NCBI GenBank assembly: GCA_025738555.1
Contig: JAOVFP010000007.1
Coordinates: 2,790,001-2,854,000 of the forward strand
Length of the DNA: 64,000 nucleotides
Source of the DNA: Cyathus striatus
Taxonomy: Eukaryota; Basidiomycota; Agaricomycetes; Agaricales; Nidulariaceae
Direction of reading: 5' to 3'
Part shown: positions 43,801-55,459 of the stretch, in pieces
How positions within the stretch are numbered: position 1 is the first letter of the stretch
How the letters are laid out: every line of letters starts with the position of its first letter
Translations under genes and position numbers: made by a program
Notes under the pieces: generated by a model
The model's input: the letters and a program-made list of their open reading frames with translations, nothing else
What the model was told of the DNA's origin: nothing
Databases searched by the model: none

Positions 43801-44900
43801 GTAGTAGTCAGAACATGTAGAAATATTATCAGCATCTGTATAAATGCTATATAGGTGTGAATATGTTATTAGTTCTCTGAAAATGCAGGAACAATACCTG
43901 ATTTTGTCAAAAATATGTGAATTAATGTCAATTTCAGCTGTTTTGAGACCCTTAAAACACATCTTGGCAACACTTTGGTATTCTCAAAAAAAACATTCTA
44001 ATTACTGGTTTAATGCATATTATATAACCTATGTATGACAATTATTGGTAGTAAGGATACTATGAGTTTTCAGGAGGAATTATGGAGTGCTCACCATGTT
44101 GGCAGTGCACTTTAAGATTAGATTTAATTAAATGATTAGAATGATTTATTATTCAGACTATTGTTTATAATGAAATAACACTACTATAACTAAATAGGTA
44201 TGGGTACCCACAAGTTTACCTGTATGAGTGCACCCGTACCCAAATTATTTGCCACCCGTGGGTAAAGACCTGCACGAGGCCCAGGCCCACCCATGTTAGA
44301 CCCTAGTTTTAGCCAGTGGACCATGGTGGTGGTGGGTCAATAAAAATTAAAACAAATAACACACCACAAACAATAAGTTAGTCCTGCCTGCCAACCCTTG
44401 AGGTTCAAGTTTTTAACTTGCACAAGGCCAATAGATAAACAAGAGTAGTTTCTGTGTGGGCCATGAAGTTCCTATGTAATCTTCGTGGGTGGCTGATGCC
44501 AGTGTCTGAAAACTGGGGTGTGTTCAACCTGGTATTCTTTGTGTGTGGATGTCAATTCTATTGCTGACAAGGCTAGAATCATCTGGACATCTTGTTATGC
44601 AAATCAGGGAGGAAATAGGGTGAGTTGCTCCACTTTCCCTTTGCTCCCATGCTGGTAGGCTCATCACTGACCTTGTTCATCCTCCTGCTCTAATTTTGTC
44701 TCACAGATCCTCACAGATCATCTGGCTCGTTTATCTCGCCTATCATATTTTTGCATTATCATATTTTTGCATTATGAACTCTGGATACGTCTGATGGTAA
44801 CAAACTTGAAGCAGAACAAGGTCCTTCAGGAACCGGATCTAATCTTGATGAAGGACCATCTATACAGAACTCCACTTGAAAACCATGTCCTCTGGTAGCA
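43801..44900. other. Intergenic / unassigned between hAT and DIRS-like elements
   Basis: No supported gene. The section from about 44200 may be the leader of the DIRS-like element, but no terminal repeat was identified there. Confidence 0.4.
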
Positions 44901-44947
44901 AGACTTGAAAGTCCAAGGATTCAGTCAGATGAGCTCCTCAGTCAGGG

Positions 44948-46470
44948 TTGCAAGCACTGCAAGGCACCATGACCTTCACTGTTGGAGAGGATAGGGGAGG
45001 AGCACTCACTGGTGCCATCCCTCATCACTCACCTACAGCTGGATCCAGTGTCTCTAAGTCTGGGGGACAAGTGCTCTCAGGCGCCATCCTCACTGCTATT
45101 GGAACACCATTTTTCAGCAGTTCCTCTGCAGAACCATCTATCTTTGCAAAAGACCATGCAAACTCATCAAGCTCATTTGCCTTTACCTCAGTGCCTGGCA
45201 TCTCAGCCTTCCCACAAGTCTCCTCCTTCACAACCAATTCCCCAACCATTCACCGAGACAAAGATCAGGCTCCCACTCCTTCAGCGACTCAAACTCAGTC
45301 TTCAAGAGCTTCTCAACATCTGATTCAGTCACTCCACCCCCCAGGCTCTGGCTACATATTCAAATCTGACATATCTGACAAACTTGACAAACTTGTCAAA
45401 TGCACCCACAATGGAAAGCTCTCCAGACCCTATGCTTTGGCAGCACTTGGGAAACTCCTCCCAGATTTCGAACCAGGAGATGACTCACCTGCCAACCGAG
45501 CCTTTGCAGCCTACCTGGCCGAAATCACCAACCATGAAGAGCAACAGTCATCCACTGCAGACATTGGGGCCTCCTTCCTTACTCAATCATTTGGGAAGCC
45601 CCCACCTTGACCTCAACCAAACTCTCCCCCTCACTCCTTGCAACCAGCTGCCTACTTCCATGACAGAGAATCCAATAATGAGGGAGAATTACCAGTCACC
45701 AAAAAACAACATGTTTCTGAAGAAAATTTCCCATGGTTTAATGAGTATCTCAAGGAGATGAGCAAATTGCATCCTGATGTCATTGAGACACAATGACTCC
45801 TTGACAAGTATGCACAGGACATTATGAAGGCAAAACATTCCATTATCTGCACATCCAACATCCTGCACTTCCCAGAGTGCAAGTGGGACAACATACTGCA
45901 AGGGAAAGCTATCAATCTTGGAAACATCTCCAGTGGCATTAATGCCACCTCTGCCACCACCAGCCAAACACAACATATTGGTGAGCTCGAGATTGTTCTC
46001 CCAGGAACCTCCTCTGCTAAAAAACTCACCAACAGTGATGAATGGCACACTGCCTGGCAGCTTGCCGTTGAGGCAATGCTCTGAGCATTCCCTCATCGAA
46101 GACTTGAACTTGCATTGTATACACAATACATCTCCAGACTCTTCCAGACAGCTACCAATGACATCCTCATCATTGCATTTGACCAATCTGCTAGGTTCTA
46201 TCTTGAAACAAGATGGGATGTTCGTTTCTGCAACTTCAAACATTTCCAACTCATGGAATTCTCCTTCATATCACCTGGAGGGGCTGATTACAATCTCATC
46301 CTTGGCCAAACACACCAAGAGAAAACTAGCACAGATTGAATGAAGTCAAGGGAGATATGTCAAAAATATAATTCATTCACTGGATGTGGGTATTAAGGGA
46401 ACCAATGCCGATATTAACATAAGTGTAGCCAATGTTTCAAATTGGGGCATGCTGTGGCAGACTGCAAGTG
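44948..46470 (+). pseudogene. Gag-like region of the DIRS-like element
   Basis: The first frame (44948-45610) has a Ser/Thr-rich head followed by a helical part (SDISDKLDKLVKCTHNGKLS, YALAALGKLLPDF). Later frames up to 46343 (CTSNILHFPECKWDNIL, QYISRLFQTATNDILIIAF, RFYLETRWDVRFCNF) follow with stops and a change of frame. A zinc-knuckle-like CSQCFKLGHAVADC is readable near 46428-46469. The coding is broken into at least three pieces. Confidence 0.6.
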
Positions 46471-46658
46471 AGGACCTTCTTCCTTTTGGGCTTTGTCCCT
46501 TTTATCTATGTGAATTGCAAAACTTTTCTCCCTCTTCTTTCTCTCTAACACCTGTACTCTCCTACACCTTGTATGCTCCACCTCTCCCTTGTCCTCCATC
46601 TGAAATCTGAAATCACCCCTTCATATGCTCCCTCATTTGTAACAATCCAGATGTATAT

Positions 46659-47743
46659 AAGATTGTTACTCCACTCAAAGTTGAATGTTTTGAGTTCTAC
46701 TTGGCTTACCCCAATAAGCCACTAGTTGATTCTTTCTGTCTTGCTTTATGTGAAGGGTTTTGGCCCTTTGCACACCACAGAGACAATTTTCCCCTCACTC
46801 ATAATGAATCACACAACCAGCCTTCTCAGACTCCTGATGAAGAGGCTTTTCTCTACTCTCAATGTGACCAAGAAGTTGCTCTTGGTTGTTTCTCAAATCT
46901 CCTTCCACCAGCATTCAAGCAAGGCACTTTCTCAATGCCTATTCATGCTGTTCCAAAATCGGATCCAGGTGAATATTGCATGATCACAAATCACAGTGCT
47001 GGGAAATGTGCACTAAACTTGCTTGTCTCACATGAAGCCATTGCAGGACAGAGTCCTCTTGACTCCCTCAAACTGTTGGCTAATTCTCTCCTTGCTCTTC
47101 GAAGACATTATGGACAACATCAACCACTGGTGCTGTTCAAATCAGATGTTAAGAGTGCTTATTGTTTGGCACCTATGGTGAAAGAATGGCAGCATTTTCA
47201 ATTGGTGACTTTTCCCAATGGTGACTGGCACATTGACTGATGTAATGTGTTTGGAGGCCATGGCTCTGCACCTACTTTTATTCCCATTCTTGCATTTGCC
47301 ACCTGGATCGCAGTTTTTGTTCTCATGGTTGAAGTGTTTTAATACTCGGATGATTGTTTTGGAGTTCAGCTAGCATCCAATTTTCTCTGGTATGCTCCAT
47401 ACCAGTGTTATCTTCCCTCATCTCAAACCAAGCTCCTTGGCCTCTGGGATGATCTTGGGATCCCACATGAAGCTCATAAGCAACTTCATGGTTCCCAACT
47501 CACTATTATTGGTTTCCTTGTTGATGCTGATTGCATGACAATCTCCATGCCTTCTGGGACAAAAGCTGAACTTATTCAGCACATTGAACTTTTCATTGCA
47601 CCAGATAATATCAAGCAGTCTCTTCGAGATTTTCAATGTCTTGCAGGATGGGTGAATTGGGCTTTAAATGTTTTCCCTTTACTGTGCCCTGGGCTTTGCA
47701 CTCTGTACAAAAAAATGACTGGTCTTCTTGAGGAGGAGGAGCG
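46659..47743 (+). pseudogene. Reverse transcriptase of the DIRS-like element
   Basis: DIRS-type RT blocks: FSMPIHAVPKSDPGEYCMI, LVLFKSDVKSAYCLAP, WHID-stop-CNVFGGHGSAP, then the YSDDCFG catalytic box near 47.34 kb and DFQCLAGWVNWALNVFP at the end. One TGA sits where Arg is expected (after WHID, 47238-47240) and one TAA lies just before YSDD. The reading stops at the 47.75-kb insertion and resumes exactly on its far side (EERL then YVTNDVKEDLSWLL). Confidence 0.75.
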
Positions 47744-47774
47744 ATTGTAATACGCCTAGCATACTTCTACCCTC

Positions 47775-48136
47775 TGTTAGCGACAGACGAGCAAAATACT
47801 CAAAGCTGAACTTAAACACTTGAACGTGAGAGAGAATTGAGTCTTATTGCTAATCTGGAATAAACTAGCACAAGAATAACGAACTACTGACTAGAAAGAC
47901 CGTATTTATAGAAAAGAACCATGAAGTAATCGCATGTACATTAACCTACACTACAACGCATGTTACTGTGCTTCTTCATTAAGAACTCATGTACTATGTA
48001 TGGCCGAACTGTGCAACTGTGCCCACAGTCATGATGAGTAACGTATGTTGATACGCATGGTGTCCGCATTGTAGGTCATGTGACTAGTCACGTGACATAG
48101 ATAAGATATGATTAGATAAGTGACAAAATCCTAACA
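47775..48136 (-). mobile_element. Solo LTR with 5-bp target duplication
   Basis: 362 bp, starting TGTTAG and ending CTAACA, flanked by CCCTC on both sides (47770-47774 and 48137-48141). A TATAAATA box occurs when read on the minus strand (about 47910), suggesting that orientation. No internal region remains, so it arose by LTR-LTR recombination. Ends of this type occur in Ty1/copia and some gypsy elements. Confidence 0.85.
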
Positions 48137-48616
48137 CCCTCTATAAAACATTTATTTCTACATTCTAAACACTGCTTACAAATGGTATAATATATATGGG
48201 TTGTATTTAGTAGCTAAGGTAGAGGTCCTGGACTGTTAGCTAGTGTGAGAACGATTTGTGCTAATAAGGGACATTTCTAGCCTAAGTAGGCAAGCATCTA
48301 AGAATAGAAACATCGAGGTCAGAGTTTATTCTCAACATCAGTGGGAAATAGTTACCAGTAAGGCCAGAGATCGAGCTAAGTGCGTGTCTATTCTAATAAT
48401 AGATTATTGAAGCCATGTTATTGTGTCATAGGAAAAGGCATGAGGACAAGACTCCTGGCAAGTGCCGCTATCTAACCACACTGTACCAGTGCTGTGCATC
48501 AGCATGTCATAGGTGCCTGGCTAGGTCTGAGATCCGGCATTCCTGGCAGGCTGATTCAGCAGTTCCCATTTCCACGTGTCAAAGTGCACAGCATCATACT
48601 TTCATATTGTCATATC

Positions 48617-49222
48617 TGTGACAATCCCTGAACCATTGGAGTCAACTCCGGGTTTACTCTGCTTTTAGTATGTTTTCTCCAGACTATGTATACTTATTAT
48701 ATATCGAACTCTCCTTACTAATGAATGTTTACTTGTAACTGTTTACTTGTTCCTTCCCTTTAATATTACTACCTCGTTCTCCAGCCGTGGCCATTTCTCC
48801 TATGACTATAATCTAGAGGCATACTACTAGTTTTACTATGGTCTACATTTCATGGAGTTTACTTACCCCTAGGATGCCACATACCCATGGGCATTACTCC
48901 GTATGCATTCGGACAAAGTAGTTTACTATATAAACTACTCCTGTAGTGTAGATAGACTTCAGTTTCAAATCAACTATGTTTACACCCTTTCTCCCACTTG
49001 GGCCTTGAGCCAACTCCGCTATTTTTCCACTTACTCCGCTTTGTTCTAAATACGGAACTGGAAGTCCAAGGGGCACAACACACAAGTTGAAGCCAATGTT
49101 CCACTACTCCTGTACTTGTTCACTACCTCCACACACCCTACTAACGTGTTACAAGTTACTCCACTACTTAGACTATCTCCTTTGAGGTTCTTGTCCCTAG
49201 TGGAAAAGAATGGGACGTGACA
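48617..49222 (-). repeat. Candidate LTR (606 bp) inside the insertion
   Basis: Ends read TGTGACAATCCC and GGGACGTGACA. On the minus strand this is TGTCACGTCCC...GGGATTGTCACA, a common form for fungal gypsy LTRs. The flanking five bases (ATATC and TGTAT) do not match, so this is tentative. Confidence 0.3.
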
Positions 49223-49805
49223 TGTATGGAGTGCCTCACCTGCAGACAGGTTTTATTGTACTTTGCTATCTTCCCATATGGACACATTCTTGGCACTCAT
49301 ATGAATCTGTGATTTACTCTGGTCCATCCCAGACTCTCATAGCTAGTCTAAAACAACTACTTTACAGCTTAGCTAATGTGTAATTACTGCTTTTGTATTA
49401 ACTATATAGTTCCTCTAGCCATAGTTTTGTAGGATATTTAATAGGTAGAGTTAAGTAGTAGGAGGGCAGTCTCCTGTGCCCCAAGAAGTACCAGCTAGCA
49501 TCATGCATTAGTATTTGTGTGAGCAATTGAGATTCTAAGTGCAATGAGAAGTATGAAGTCATAAGCCCGTGCTAAGTCCGAGATTAAGGAATGCACATCA
49601 AAACATGCATCAAAGTATTCACTAAGCCGTATTCCTTCTTGAACATTGGTCTTCAACACCATTTCTACACCTTACTTCACCCGGAAGCACCTTGCATCCG
49701 AGTCTTACCCACCAAGCACTTTCTTAGTGAGCATAGGTGGTGTGAGTTTTATTATTAATATTTACATTTACACTACATTGTGCTAAACTAGGTACTTTAA
49801 TTGTA

Positions 49806-50410
49806 TGTTACCAATGATGTCAAGGAAGATCTTTCTTGGCTTCTCAACCATCTCTGCATAGAGCAAGAGATTCTCATTCTCGAAGATATTGTTTGTGACC
49901 CGGATGTGGTTGACACCACCCTCCATGTTGATGCCTCACTCACTGAAATTGGTGTTTGGGATAGCTTTCTCCATGTTGGCTATCACTTTTCCTTTCCACT
50001 CATGATCATGGGCCATGATATTTTCATCTATGAAGTTCTTGCAGTTCTTTCAGCCCTGGATCTCCTTATATCTTGTGTTCTTCTTACATGCACAGTGATC
50101 ATCTTTTCTGACAGTGGAAACACTGTCTCTCTCTTCAACTCTCTTCAGGCTTCCAACTCAGTCTTAAACCATTTTTGAAGCTTTCTGTTGACATTCTACT
50201 GAAGGAGAGTTTCAACTGCATGTCCTTCACATCCCAGGCATTGATAATCACATTGCAGATGCACTTTTGCACCAACACTTTCAGCATGCCTGTTACATCT
50301 ATGTCCAGATACATTGTGCCAACATTACTGAAGGTTCCCACATGACCTTCCAACACACCTGGTCTGTTCCTGGAACATACCCACTATGGGTTTATACTTC
50401 CTGATGTTCC
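49806..50410 (+). pseudogene. RNase H domain of the DIRS-like element
   Basis: Continues RT after the insertion: VDTTLHVDASLTEIGVW (catalytic Asp), FIYEVLAVLSALDL (Glu) and IIFSDSGNTVSLFNSL (Asp). The next segment, after stops and frame changes, keeps DNHIADAL-like and TFQHTWSVPG-like blocks, ending near 50.4 kb. Confidence 0.65.
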
Positions 50411-51130
50411 CGCTCGGGAATGTACCCGGAACCCATCAGGTTTTCCTTTGGATATCCCGGATACATAGTTTCTTTTATGACAGCCTCATTGCATCATTAT
50501 TATATTACTCCTCTCTTCCATTCTCACTTGTACATTTCATTATGGCCTTTGTAGATTAGTTCTTTATTCTGCATTCTGAGTGCGTCATTTGTGCCCCTAC
50601 TCCACTTTGCCCAGACTTCATTTCCTACTTACTCCCTTGACTTGTCCTTTGTATTATACTTCTACATTTGTACCTACAGGTTCCTACTTAGTATAAGTAG
50701 TCTTCCAGATGTACTAAGTAGTCTTCAGTATTCGTATAAACTTCATACACTTCTTCCTACTTCTAAGTTCCAAAACCTGCTCTGGGTTTTCCTTCAGGTT
50801 TCTCTCCTGCTACCTAGTGTAGTGGTGAAGCCTCATCTTATACTCTGGAACATTTCCCTTTGACATATATTGTCTTCCTTGAAATATGAACCATTCCCTG
50901 GGGATATCCAGGCAGCACAGCACATGCACTGAAGCCATGGTTCTTTCCCGCACTTCCATTCTATGTTCTGCACCCATACTCACTTCAGGTTCTTGTTATA
51001 GTTCTCCCACACCTTCCGGGCGTCTTTGCATTCGTTTCCCAGTAGGAAGGGAATCAGTACGTAAAAATGCCTCACTTTTTGACCCAGAAATATCATTTCA
51101 AAATTTTAAACCCCCTCAGGATGTGTTGGG
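50411..51130. other. Spacer between RNase H and recombinase regions
   Basis: AT- and CT-rich with no recognised domain. Frames on the + strand (50591-50863, 50886-51146) are open but have no motif, although the second runs into the recombinase region. Confidence 0.4.
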
Positions 51131-52090
51131 GGCATTGTGGTTATGATCCATAGTTTTCGTAGGTCTAGGCAACCTCATCAAATGCCTTGGACCTATGAGC
51201 ACCTTCTTTGTGAGCACACTATCACACTGGGATATACTATTGATCGATCAACTGCACTCAATTACTTGAGTGCTCTAATTCCTTTCTACACTTTTGCGAC
51301 TTACATGGTTTCTCTTATGAACCAACCAAAAATTCACTCAGCTTTTATCTCGTCTTCATGGCTTCTTCTGTGTCAACATCCACTCTTACCATCTACCTCT
51401 CTGGAATTGTCAAATTACTCTCACCATACTTTCCTGACATTACACACATCCAAAACTCTGCAATTGTTCACAATACTCTTCAGGGTTGTCATCACCACCA
51501 TTTTCCTCATCCCAATCATAAACCACCCCTTCCACTTCACCTTCTATCCAATGTTTGTCATGTTGTTTTCCCTATCGCTGACCACGACCTATTACTCTGT
51601 TTATCCATACTTGTATCAGAGTTCTACACTTTGATGTGTCTCAGTGAATTGGTCTTTCCAGACAACCCAGCTCTTTGGGATTATAGGAAACTCACTCCAC
51701 GATCCTCTGTCAAATTTCACCCCAACCACATCTATCAATTCACCCTGCCAATCCACAAGGCTGACAAATTTCTCGAAGGGGATGTTATCATAGTCCAGTG
51801 GCTGTTTGCTAGGGGACCAGACCCCTATCTTATCTTCACATGCTATCTCAACTCTTGTGATGAGTGTTTTCCTTTCCACCAGCTCTTATGGCTATGAGTG
51901 GATGGGACACCACCTTCATGTGCCTTTTTTCTCTCTTTCCTTCATTGTTTTGCGGGGCCACTTGCTGCACTCAGGAGGGGCAACTGCTCTTGCAGAGCAT
52001 GGAGTTCTGTACTCCTCCATTCAACAGATTGGATGCTGGAACTCTGATGTGTTTTGAATCTGCATTTGAAAGCATCCTAGCCTTGTTGCA
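51130..52090 (+). pseudogene. Tyrosine recombinase of the DIRS-like element, catalytic residues lost
   Basis: The N-terminal SAM-like part reads RSRQPHQMPWTYEHLLCEHT and DRSTALNYLSALIPF. The catalytic domain reads FYTLMCLSELVFPDNPALW, VIIVQWLFARGPDPY, then GHLLHSGGATALAEHGV and IQQIGCWNSDVF-stop. Compared with the family pattern, the first catalytic Arg is Cys (LMCLSEL), the Arg of the HxxR box is His (GHLLHSGGAT), the GRW is GCW, and the segment holding the nucleophile Tyr has two TGA codons and Cys for Tyr. All but the last fit CpG transitions. Not functional. Confidence 0.7.
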
Positions 52091-52457
52091 TCCCTACAAT
52101 TGCCATGTGAGCTCTGTTAATGTATTTTTCTCTATCTCTAATACTTGTATAGTAGTGTATTTTTAGCATACTTCTCTCATTCTTTCTTACAAAAAGCAAT
52201 CAAATCAAAAACTAAAAACTAAAAACTAAAACACTAAACCTTTATCTCTAATACTGTAATAGCCTTTCCATATTTACATCTCATTTTTTCTATCTCGTTT
52301 ACATTACATGTTTACTTTATTGTCATGTTTGCTCTACTCGTTATGTGCACAATGAATCTGCTTTTTATAGTGGTGTTGAGGTGCATCATGGTGCTGACAG
52401 ATGCAACCTCCCCACAGCTACTCTTTACTCTTCGCATGTGAGAGTGATTTCAATTGG

Positions 52458-52527
52458 CTCCTGATTAGACCATGTCCCAAAAAGTACCTCCTATCAGGTA
52501 CTTTTTGGGACATGGCCTAATCGGGAG
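52458..52527. repeat. Strong hairpin, 32-bp arms and 6-nt loop
   Basis: Arms 52458-52489 and 52496-52527 pair with two mismatches, both of the G-T type in RNA. The core is ATGTCCCAAAAAGTACCT. The loop is CCTATC. Located just after the DIRS-like element. It might be its terminal structure, a small foldback element, or a source of hairpin RNA. Confidence 0.7.
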
Positions 52528-53135
52528 GGGATGGGAAGTGAGATTACTTACTAACTTAGTACTTAGTACTTAGCATTGCAACAGCCCCTAAACCATCCCC
52601 TTAACTCGCTCGAATGGCCGATGCAAGGCATAAAATGAGTTGGAAATAAAGCTTGTAAGGGAGAGACTGGAAAACATTGTAAGCGGGGATCTCTGCAAGT
52701 GACTTAAAATGTTCACACACAATACAATAGGTTCCCCCCAAAGTATATCTATTCACTTGCCACAATTCCTGATTACAGTATTTGCTGGTGATGGCCATGT
52801 TTTACAACCTATTTATTATTTGTATGAACTCTTCATGGAAGCCTTGCATAGGGCATTCTAGTGAAGTGAGAGGATGCCTTCAGGAGCCTCACATTCCAAT
52901 AGCTTCCTAACATTGCATACAAATCACACTTGTCTAACATTTGTCTAAGCATTACAAATTCAGCCCAGAATCATGAATTTATGGATCACAACTGCGAGTA
53001 ATAGAAACATGACATGATGCAGAGATTATATGCATTTCACTTCACAATTGGACTCTTTTCTATCAAAGTTTTGAACAAGACATCCCCCACCACAGCAGCC
53101 TATTATTCAGCGCGCCACCAGGCATGATAATTTGT
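52528..53135. other. Intergenic, no supported gene
   Basis: I see no gene. A short minus-strand frame at 52601-52798 has no motif. Confidence 0.45.
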
Positions 53136-53253
53136 GGTGAGATGACCAAGTGGTCTAAGGCGCTGGACTGGGGGCCAGGGCACTTCATGTCCACTCCGTG
53201 CCATTAGGTATATCTGGTCTTTCGGGGCATGGGTTCGAATCCCACTCTCATCA
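53136..53253 (+). tRNA. Class-II (long variable arm) tRNA-like gene with intron, isotype uncertain
   Basis: The acceptor stem GGTGAGA pairs with TCTCATC (one G-T), followed by A. The A-box is TGACCAAGTGG and the B-box is GGTTCGAATCC. The anticodon stem CTGGA can pair with TCTGG far downstream (two G-T pairs), implying an intron of about 40 nt. The variable arm is long, as in Leu and Ser tRNAs. By position the anticodon is GGG (Pro), which does not suit a class-II tRNA, so the gene may be mutated or the pairing misassigned. A T5 run (53273-53277) about 20 bases downstream could terminate Pol III. Confidence 0.5.
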
Positions 53254-55459
53254 AGGCACCTTGAAGTATGTATTTTTACTGGTCCATTGAATCTTTAAGG
53301 AGCATAACTTTTGGCTTTGGTATTTTTGAAGAAGCAATAAGTATGCATGAAGCTGAGGTCTGAGTGTAACTCAGCAAGTGCATGAGTGATGAATACAAAA
53401 CTATACAAACATATATAAAGCAGGATGATGGTATACTGGTGATGCAGTACATCATGCAATGATGGGATTTCATTGGCTTGATTACAATCTTTTTGTGACT
53501 AAAACAGTCTGTTACTTATTACACTTAGAGTATACTGAACAGAGTTAGAAGTAAGGTGAATGGCTAAGTTGCATAACTGAAGCAAGCTGTCCAATATCCA
53601 CCATTGCCCATGCATCTGCTGGTAACTTTTCAGTGGAAGACAGACATGCTTACTTGAATTTTGATAATATTTACCTAACACTCTGACTACTATATGTACC
53701 AAGATATATGAACAATATCTTCAAGTACACACACATCGAAATAATACATTGGGCAAGTTCCCTACTGTACACTGCCTCGTATACTGCAGCTATTTGGCAT
53801 GCTTGTTTTTTATCAGTGCTATTCCACTCCTCCTCCATGTTACATTTGAATTAGGGACCTTAGACAGTTTCCACTTGTCCATTTGGGCAAAGAAATACAA
53901 CTAACCTACAACTAACTACCTTAGTTAATCAACCCATCACTATTTTTCGTTCTCCCAAGTACATACTGTGTATCCCAAATAATCTTCAAAAGTTAGCTGT
54001 GGTTCTCATTTATATTATCCATGATACTGTCACTCTTGCGTGTGCTATGCAAACAGGATTAAAAGTCAGGGGTATAGTAATTTGTTGTTCTGTTTTATGG
54101 AATAATAAGATGGAGTATAAATGCTATGTTCAACCTGTATCTGCTTCGCATTTATTAGCTACTACTTTACCTTATGTCACATCTAGGACAAAATAACCAT
54201 GAGACAAAATAGTGTAGACATTACTATGTTAAGTATCTACTATCTACTTCAAATCAATGGGACAGTTCGACTATACCAAGTTTTATACTTTTCAAAATAA
54301 TTGCAATCACAGCTTTATGGTTTCAAGTACACAGGAAGCATTGTGGCACAGCAGCTTACTAAATGGTTCTTTACTGTATGACTTCCCATAAGGATTTAGA
54401 GAGAATTTAGCCAGCTATAATATGCTCAGTCATGTAGTGTATGGGATTTAGCAGTCAATTACATATGTATTTTGTGCTACATACTTCATTGGATTTCTCA
54501 ACAATTTCAACCGCAATTTCATAAATCCATGCTTTCTATTACTAGTTTCTAAAATGATGGCTTAAAAATGACAATTCTAGACCATACTTACTAGTAGCAT
54601 AAATGCATTGTATGGTATATCTTCAACTATAAAAGTTACTGGTCAGTATCAGGGTATTCATTAGGGGAGTTCAAATATTGATGTTCTGTAACACCAAGCT
54701 ATGATTCTGTAATGTGTGAATGATTCGTTGTACCGACTGATATTTGATATCCCTCCAGCCATGTCCATTGCAACAGCCGTGCAACGAAAGAGGATCGATC
54801 GGAACTCTATTGGAGTCAGAAACAAGTATTAGGTGACCCACTCTGATTAGATTGAAATAAGTGCTCAGCAGTCCAACACCACTGCACTATGCCTCCGCCG
54901 CTGAATGCCAGGGACAAGATAAATGGAATGGTTGGCCAAATATGTTTTAAAAAGAAAATTAGAGTAAGGACAGTGTAGGATAAGTACACGTAGTGTTATC
55001 TATATCATTTGGCAGCCTGACACAAGTTTAAGCTCTGATTGATTTTTGAATGAAACACCTATTAGCCGTTCTGACTTGTGGTCCTGTAATGTGGGAAGTC
55101 GCGCCCGTAACGACATCAGCTTGTAGTGTAACGCCAAGAGTTAAATTTTGAATTCCCCTATTATTGAATGAGGAATCACAGCTCAACAACAAACATATCT
55201 GAATGCCATGGGGGAAAGGCTGATAAATCACCCTAAAATGGTAAGAGGTAAGAAATAAAGTCGTTTAGCAGAGCTCTAGCGAAATAGAGAGAGATCAGAA
55301 GGCCTCACTATATTTCGATTTCTAGCAGACTTTAGCTGGTCGCTAGACATGACGAGACCATGATCGGAGCTCGGCATCGGAGTTCTAAATAATGTTTAGC
55401 TCGTTAAATGCTGCTAAATCCTTACGGGAAGTCATCCACTATAATGCATGTTTGGAGTC
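53254..55459. other. Intergenic, no supported gene
   Basis: AT-rich, with only short unrelated frames (for example + 53999-54196, - 55028-55231). A pol-like scrap is possible at 54000-54200 but has no decisive motif. I see nothing else. Confidence 0.45.

Larger units (their letters stand above)
47744..49805. mobile_element. 2.05-kb unclassified insertion in the DIRS-like element
   Basis: ATTGTA is present on both sides (47744-47749 and 49800-49805). Removing 47750-49799 and one copy restores the retroelement's reading frame. The insert begins ATACGCCTAGC and ends GTACTTTAA, with no inverted repeat, no TG...CA ends and no coding frame I recognise. It contains a solo LTR at 47775-48136. Class unknown; a 6-bp duplication and lack of TIRs leave several options. 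Confidence 0.6.
44900..52170 (+). mobile_element. DIRS-like tyrosine-recombinase retrotransposon, decayed and interrupted
   Basis: The + strand order is Gag-like frame with a CCHC-type knuckle, RT with YSDD, RNase H and then a tyrosine recombinase instead of an integrase. That is the DIRS arrangement. Frames contain TGA and a few other stops. A 2.05-kb insertion at 47750-49799 separates RT from RNase H. Terminal repeats could not be defined, so the outer limits are approximate. A strong hairpin at 52458-52527 could belong to its 3' end. Confidence 0.75.

Noticed and set aside
48617..49222. Calling the TGTCAC...GTCACA segment a definite LTR
   Set aside because: The flanking five bases differ, so it is listed only as a low-confidence candidate.
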